From Pseudomonadota bacterium (GTDB lineage Bacteria > Pseudomonadota > Alphaproteobacteria > Azospirillales > Azospirillaceae), in contig JAEYPE010000198.1 of NCBI GenBank assembly GCA_023411035.1, positions 1 through 9,984 of the forward strand: a stretch of 9,984 nt of DNA. The letters are read 5' to 3'. Under the pieces are notes generated by a model that saw only the letters and a program-made list of their open reading frames with translations, made no database searches and had not been told where the DNA came from. Position numbers and translations under genes: made by a program. Numbering within the stretch: the first letter of the stretch is position 1; the number at the start of each line of letters is the position of its first letter. Shown piece by piece: positions 6,675-9,984 of the stretch.

Positions 6675-6699
6675 AACCAAAACCACAGGGAGCCTTCAG

Positions 6700-7074
6700 A
6701 TGTTCGTTTCGACGGCCTATGCACAGACCGCCGCGCCCGCCGCCGGCGGGGCCGACATGATCGTGCAGTTCCTGCCGCTGATTCTGATTTTCGTCGTCTT
6801 CTATTTCCTGCTGATCCGTCCGCAGCAGAAGAAGATGAAGGAACACAAGAGCATGCTGGAGGCCATCCGCCGCGGCGACCGCGTGGTGACCGGCGGTGGC
6901 ATCATCGGCACCGTCACCAAGGTCGGCCCGGAAGACGAGCTTCAGGTCGAGATCGCCGAGAACGTCCGCGTGCGCGTCATGCGCGCCACCGTGAACATCG
7001 TGCTGTCGAAGTCCGAGCCGGCCAAGGGTGCGGCTGACGAGAAGGCTGAAGAGAAGGTCGTGGACCGCAAGTAA
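6700..7074 (+). CDS. yajC: Preprotein translocase subunit YajC
   Basis: YajC is a small single-span inner-membrane protein that associates with SecD and SecF in the accessory Sec translocase complex; its exact contribution is modest and not settled. The 124-residue protein has a short periplasmic N-terminus (MFVSTAYAQ...) and one transmembrane helix (about 22-39). The family hallmark LLIRPQQKK (37-45) follows, and then the conserved cytoplasmic domain with GDRVVTGGGIIGTV (59-72). The C-terminus is a charged Glu/Lys-rich tail. Length and motifs fit the family closely. AGGGAG lies seven bases before the ATG. It is the first gene of the operon, behind the probable promoter at 6614, and ends 36 bases before secD. 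Confidence 0.97.
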   Translation: MFVSTAYAQTAAPAAGGADMIVQFLPLILIFVVFYFLLIRPQQKKMKEHKSMLEAIRRGDRVVTGGGIIGTVTKVGPEDELQVEIAENVRVRVMRATVNIVLSKSEPAKGAADEKAEEKVVDRK

Positions 7075-7110
7075 CGCGGACCTCCGGTAGCGAACGGGAC
7101 TGGTTTACGA

Positions 7111-8709
7111 ATGCTGTATTTTCCGCGCTGGAAGATTTTTCTGATCGTCGCGATCTGCGTGCTCGGGACCCTCCTCACGCTGCCGAACTTCCTCAGCCGC
7201 GAGACGCTGGCGTCCCTGCCGAAGTGGTACGCGAACAACCGGGTCAATCTCGGCCTCGACCTTCGCGGCGGGTCGCACCTGCTGCTGGAGGTGGACATGG
7301 GCGCGGTCATCCGTGACCGCGTCGAGAGCCTGGTCGATTCGGCGCGCACCCAGCTCCGCGCCGACAATGTCGGCTACACGGCGATCACCGCGGGCGACCG
7401 CGGCATCACCGTGCAGCTTCGCGACCCGGCGCAGGCCGACACGGCGGTGCGGGCGCTGCGCCAACTCGCCAACACTATCGGCGGCGGCCCGCTGGGCGGC
7501 GGACAGCCGGACCTGGAGGTTTCGGCCAACGGCAACACCGTCACCGCCACGCTCAGCGAAGTGGCGTTGCGTGAGCGCGCCACCCAGGCGGTGGAGCAGT
7601 CCATCGAGATCGTGCGGCGCCGCATCGACGAGACCGGCGTCAACGAGCCGACCATTGCCCGCCAGGGCAGCGACCGCATCCTGGTCCAGCTTCCCGGTGT
7701 GGAAGACCCCGACCGCGTGAAGCGGCTTCTGGGCACCACCGCGAAGATGACCTTCCGTCTGGTGGACGTGAACGCCGACCCGACGGCGGGACGCGCCCCT
7801 CCGGGCACCGACATCCTGCCCTCGGCGGAAGGCGGGCGGACCCAGAACGCCTATGTCATCCGCAAGAAGGTCGAGGTCGACGGCGCCAACCTGACCAACG
7901 CCACCGCGGGCAACAACCCGCAGACCGGCGAATGGGTGGTCAATTTCGAATTCGACAGCATCGGGGCCCGTCGCTTCGCCGACGTGACCCGCGCCAACGT
8001 CGGGCGGCCCTTCGCCATCGTGCTCGACAACAAGGTCATCAGCGCCCCCGTGATCCGTGAGCCGATCACCGGTGGACGCGGTCAGATCAGCGGCAACTTC
8101 ACCGCCGCCGACGCCAACGACCTCGCCGTCCTGCTGCGTGCCGGCGCCCTGCCGGCCCCGCTGAAGGTGATCGAGGAACGCACGGTCGGCCCCGACCTGG
8201 GGGCCGATTCGATCCGCGCCGGCCTGATGTCCGTGGGCATCGGCTTCGCGCTGGTCTGCGTCTACATGATCGCCTCCTACGGGCTGTTCGGCGCCTTCGC
8301 CTGCTTCGCGCTGCTCATCAACCTCGTGCTGACTCTGGCGGCGCTATCGGTGCTGAACGCCACGCTGACGCTGCCGGGCATCGCCGGCGTTCTGCTGATG
8401 CTGGGCATGGCGGTGGATGCCAACATCCTCATCAACGAGCGCATCCGCGAAGAGACGAAGAAGGGCCGCGGCGTCTTTGGCGCATTGGAGGCCGGCTTCA
8501 GCCGCGCCTACTCCACCATCGTCGACGCCAACCTGACGACGGCCATCAAGATGACGCTGCTGTTCATCCTGGGCACCGGCGCCATCAAGGGCTTCGCCGT
8601 CACCATCACCTTCGGCATCCTGATTTCGCTGTTCACGGCAACCGTGCTCGTGCGTCTCATGATGGTGAGCTGGCTGCGTCGGACGCGGCCCGCCGCGCTG
8701 CCGGTTTGA
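7111..8709 (+). CDS. secD: Protein translocase subunit SecD
   Basis: SecD works with SecF as a proton-driven RND-type machine in the inner membrane that pulls exported proteins out of SecYEG on the periplasmic side. The 532 residues contain a first transmembrane helix (about 9-25), and NLGLDLRGGSHLLLEVD (46-62) opens the large periplasmic P1 domain (about 30-360). Five more helices then occupy the C-terminal part (about 370-520). The proton-relay motif AVDANILINERIREE (434-448) carries D436, which corresponds to the essential aspartate of E. coli SecD TM4. GFSRAYSTIVDANLTT (462-477) is also family-typical. A glycine-rich insert (124-132) and an RAPPG stretch (228-232) lie in P1. The ribosome binding site (ACGGGA, 7094-7099) is weak, which suggests dependence on translation of yajC. 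The stop codon at 8707-8709 is 11 bases from the secF start. Confidence 0.98.
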   Translation: MLYFPRWKIFLIVAICVLGTLLTLPNFLSRETLASLPKWYANNRVNLGLDLRGGSHLLLEVDMGAVIRDRVESLVDSARTQLRADNVGYTAITAGDRGITVQLRDPAQADTAVRALRQLANTIGGGPLGGGQPDLEVSANGNTVTATLSEVALRERATQAVEQSIEIVRRRIDETGVNEPTIARQGSDRILVQLPGVEDPDRVKRLLGTTAKMTFRLVDVNADPTAGRAPPGTDILPSAEGGRTQNAYVIRKKVEVDGANLTNATAGNNPQTGEWVVNFEFDSIGARRFADVTRANVGRPFAIVLDNKVISAPVIREPITGGRGQISGNFTAADANDLAVLLRAGALPAPLKVIEERTVGPDLGADSIRAGLMSVGIGFALVCVYMIASYGLFGAFACFALLINLVLTLAALSVLNATLTLPGIAGVLLMLGMAVDANILINERIREETKKGRGVFGALEAGFSRAYSTIVDANLTTAIKMTLLFILGTGAIKGFAVTITFGILISLFTATVLVRLMMVSWLRRTRPAALPV

Positions 8710-8720
8710 GAGGACCATCC

Positions 8721-9680
8721 ATGTTCCGGCTTCGTCTGGTTCCAGACAACACCAACATTCCCTTCATGCGGGGCCGGTACGCCGGCCTGATCGTGTCGGC
8801 GCTGTTGTCGCTGGCGTCGATCGTCCTGTTCTTCCATCCCGGTCTGAACTACGGCATCGATTTCCGCGGCGGCATCGTCATCGAGGCGCGCACCCCTCAG
8901 GCCGCTGATTTCGCCCAACTCCGCCACACGCTGAACGCCCTGAACATGGGGCAGGTGGCGTTGCAGGAGTTCGGCTCGCCCCAGGACGTGCTGATCCGGC
9001 TGGAGCGCCAGCCCGGAGACGACGCGTCCCAGCAGGCGGCGGCGGACAAGGTCCGTGCGACCCTGGCGCAGGAGTTTCCCGGCACCGTCGTCCGCCGCGT
9101 GGAAGCGGTCGGCGCATCGGTCAGCGGCGAGCTGTTCTTCAACGGCATGTTGGCGCTCGGCCTCGCCATGCTGGCGATGCTGGTCTACATCTGGTTCCGC
9201 TTCGAATGGCAGTTCGGCGCCGGTGCGGTCGCCACGCTGCTGCTCGACGTGACGAAGATCGTCGGGTTCTACGCCATCACCGGCTTGCAGTTCAATCTGA
9301 CGGCGGTGGCGGCGATCCTGACGATCATGGGCTATTCGGTCAACGACAAGGTCGTGGTCTATGACCGCATGCGCGAGAACCTGCGCATCTACAAGAAGAT
9401 GCCGCTGCGCGAGCTGATCGACCGCTCGATCAACGAGACGCTGAACCGCACGCTGGGCACCTCTCTTTCCTCCCTGCTTTCGATCCTGCCGCTGGCCTTC
9501 TTCGGCGGCGAGGCGTTGCAGGATTTCGGAATCGTGCTGATCTTCGGCATTTTCCTGGCGACCTCCTCGTCCATCTTCATCGCCGCCCCCATCTTGCTGT
9601 TCCTGGGTGAGAATCGGCTGCGCCGCAATGCGCCGGCGGAAACCGCGGCCCCGGCCGCGACTCCGACGCCGACACCCTGA
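8721..9680 (+). CDS. secF: Protein translocase subunit SecF
   Basis: SecF is the partner of SecD in the proton-driven accessory translocase. The 319-residue protein has a first helix (about 20-38), and LNYGIDFRGGIVIE (42-55) opens the small periplasmic domain (to about 135). Five more helices follow. FRFEWQFGAGAVAT (159-172) and GYSVNDKVVVYDRMREN (204-220) are conserved, the latter in the form common in alphaproteobacteria. A basic residue near the end of this helix region is expected to face the SecD aspartate. The tail (303-319) is a low-complexity Ala/Pro/Thr stretch. An in-frame TTG at 8706 overlaps the secD stop codon. The ATG at 8721 is preferred because GAGAGGA (8708-8714) precedes it at the right distance and homologues begin with a similar MFRLRLVP. 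It should be translationally linked to secD. Confidence 0.97.
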   Translation: MFRLRLVPDNTNIPFMRGRYAGLIVSALLSLASIVLFFHPGLNYGIDFRGGIVIEARTPQAADFAQLRHTLNALNMGQVALQEFGSPQDVLIRLERQPGDDASQQAAADKVRATLAQEFPGTVVRRVEAVGASVSGELFFNGMLALGLAMLAMLVYIWFRFEWQFGAGAVATLLLDVTKIVGFYAITGLQFNLTAVAAILTIMGYSVNDKVVVYDRMRENLRIYKKMPLRELIDRSINETLNRTLGTSLSSLLSILPLAFFGGEALQDFGIVLIFGIFLATSSSIFIAAPILLFLGENRLRRNAPAETAAPAATPTPTP

Positions 9681-9719
9681 CCGAGGCAACAGGAAGCGGG
9701 GCAAGGGAGCGGGTAAGCG

Positions 9720-9984
9720 ATGGCGGACATCACGCCGATCATCCCGTCGGACCGGCAGGTCATCGACGGCTACGGGGAGGGGCAGTTCTGCGTGTCCGGG
9801 CAGTGGCGCACGGGCGCGGTGGTGGTCCTTCCCGACCGCACGCAGCCCTGGCGCCCTACGGACTTCGCCGATCTGACGGCGGAGGACTTCGCCCCCGTCA
9901 TCCAGGCGGAGCCGCGGGTGGAGTTCCTGCTGCTCGGCTCCGGAACCCGGATGCAGCTGCTGCCCAAGGCCCTGCGCCAGAGCC
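9720..9984 (+). CDS. Mth938-like domain protein (NDUFAF3-type), 3' end cut by the window
   Basis: The first 88 residues of a small cytoplasmic protein are present and the gene runs off the window. The pattern matches the Mth938-like/DUF498 family, related to the mitochondrial complex I assembly factor NDUFAF3. It has a start leading to QVIDGYGEGQFCVSGQWRTG (13-32), then VVVLPDRTQPWRP, and then VEFLLLGSGTRMQLLPKALR (within 68-87), where the LLLGSGT element is a family mark. Complete bacterial members are about 120-130 residues, so roughly a third is missing. The ATG at 9720 follows AAGGGAG (9703-9709) and lies 39 bases after secF, so it is probably the fourth gene of the operon. Following secF is its usual place in alphaproteobacteria. 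Its bacterial function is not established; a role in respiratory complex assembly is inferred from the mitochondrial relative. Confidence 0.88.
   Translation, partial: MADITPIIPSDRQVIDGYGEGQFCVSGQWRTGAVVVLPDRTQPWRPTDFADLTAEDFAPVIQAEPRVEFLLLGSGTRMQLLPKALRQS

Noticed and set aside
6642..6699. A secDF arrest-peptide leader gene before yajC
   Set aside because: The leader contains no ATG or GTG frame of useful length and no RAPP-like codons, and it is too short if the promoter at 6614 is used.
8508..9704. A 398-codon minus-strand open frame
   Set aside because: It is antisense to secD and secF, which are unambiguous. The composition (Gln, Arg, Asp, His-rich) is typical of an antisense shadow.

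Overview
The window looks like ordinary chromosomal core sequence from a high-GC alphaproteobacterium, most likely Rhodospirillales and plausibly Azospirillum-like. This rests on three things: the strong G/C preference at third codon positions, the alphaproteobacterial flavour of the SecD and SecF proteins, and the order yajC-secD-secF followed by an Mth938-like gene. The taxon is inferred from sequence style and was not tested by a search. I see no mobile elements, tRNA or rRNA genes, CRISPR arrays or phage genes.

Left half (1-4566), all on the minus strand. Read in the direction of transcription: a fumarylacetoacetate hydrolase (FAH) family enzyme (4566-3715), a secreted protein of probable alpha/alpha-barrel fold and unknown substrate (3676-2417), tRNA-dihydrouridine synthase A (2285-1296), and a 12-helix MFS exporter (1181-30). 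The first two genes are 38 bases apart and probably share a transcript. dusA and the exporter are separated by 131 and 114 bases and may be independent.

Middle (4567-6587). A divergent intergenic region of 156 bases separates the FAH gene from a plus-strand run of three genes. These are a small cysteine-containing protein with no recognised family (4723-5181), a short basic membrane protein with a PGP motif (5287-5613), and a 2-oxoglutarate/Fe(II) oxygenase-like protein (5820-6587). The spacers are 105 and 206 bases, so these are probably separate transcription units.

Right half (6700-9984), plus strand. This is the accessory Sec operon. A promoter-like site and a leader hairpin precede yajC, which is followed by secD, secF and the start of an Mth938/NDUFAF3-like gene cut by the window edge. 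YajC, SecD and SecF form an inner-membrane complex that uses the proton gradient to help pull proteins through SecYEG.

No intergenic stretch exceeds about 210 bases. I did not find a convincing undescribed system. The best leads are the orphan cysteine protein, the secreted barrel protein paired with an FAH enzyme, and a few structured leader sequences.
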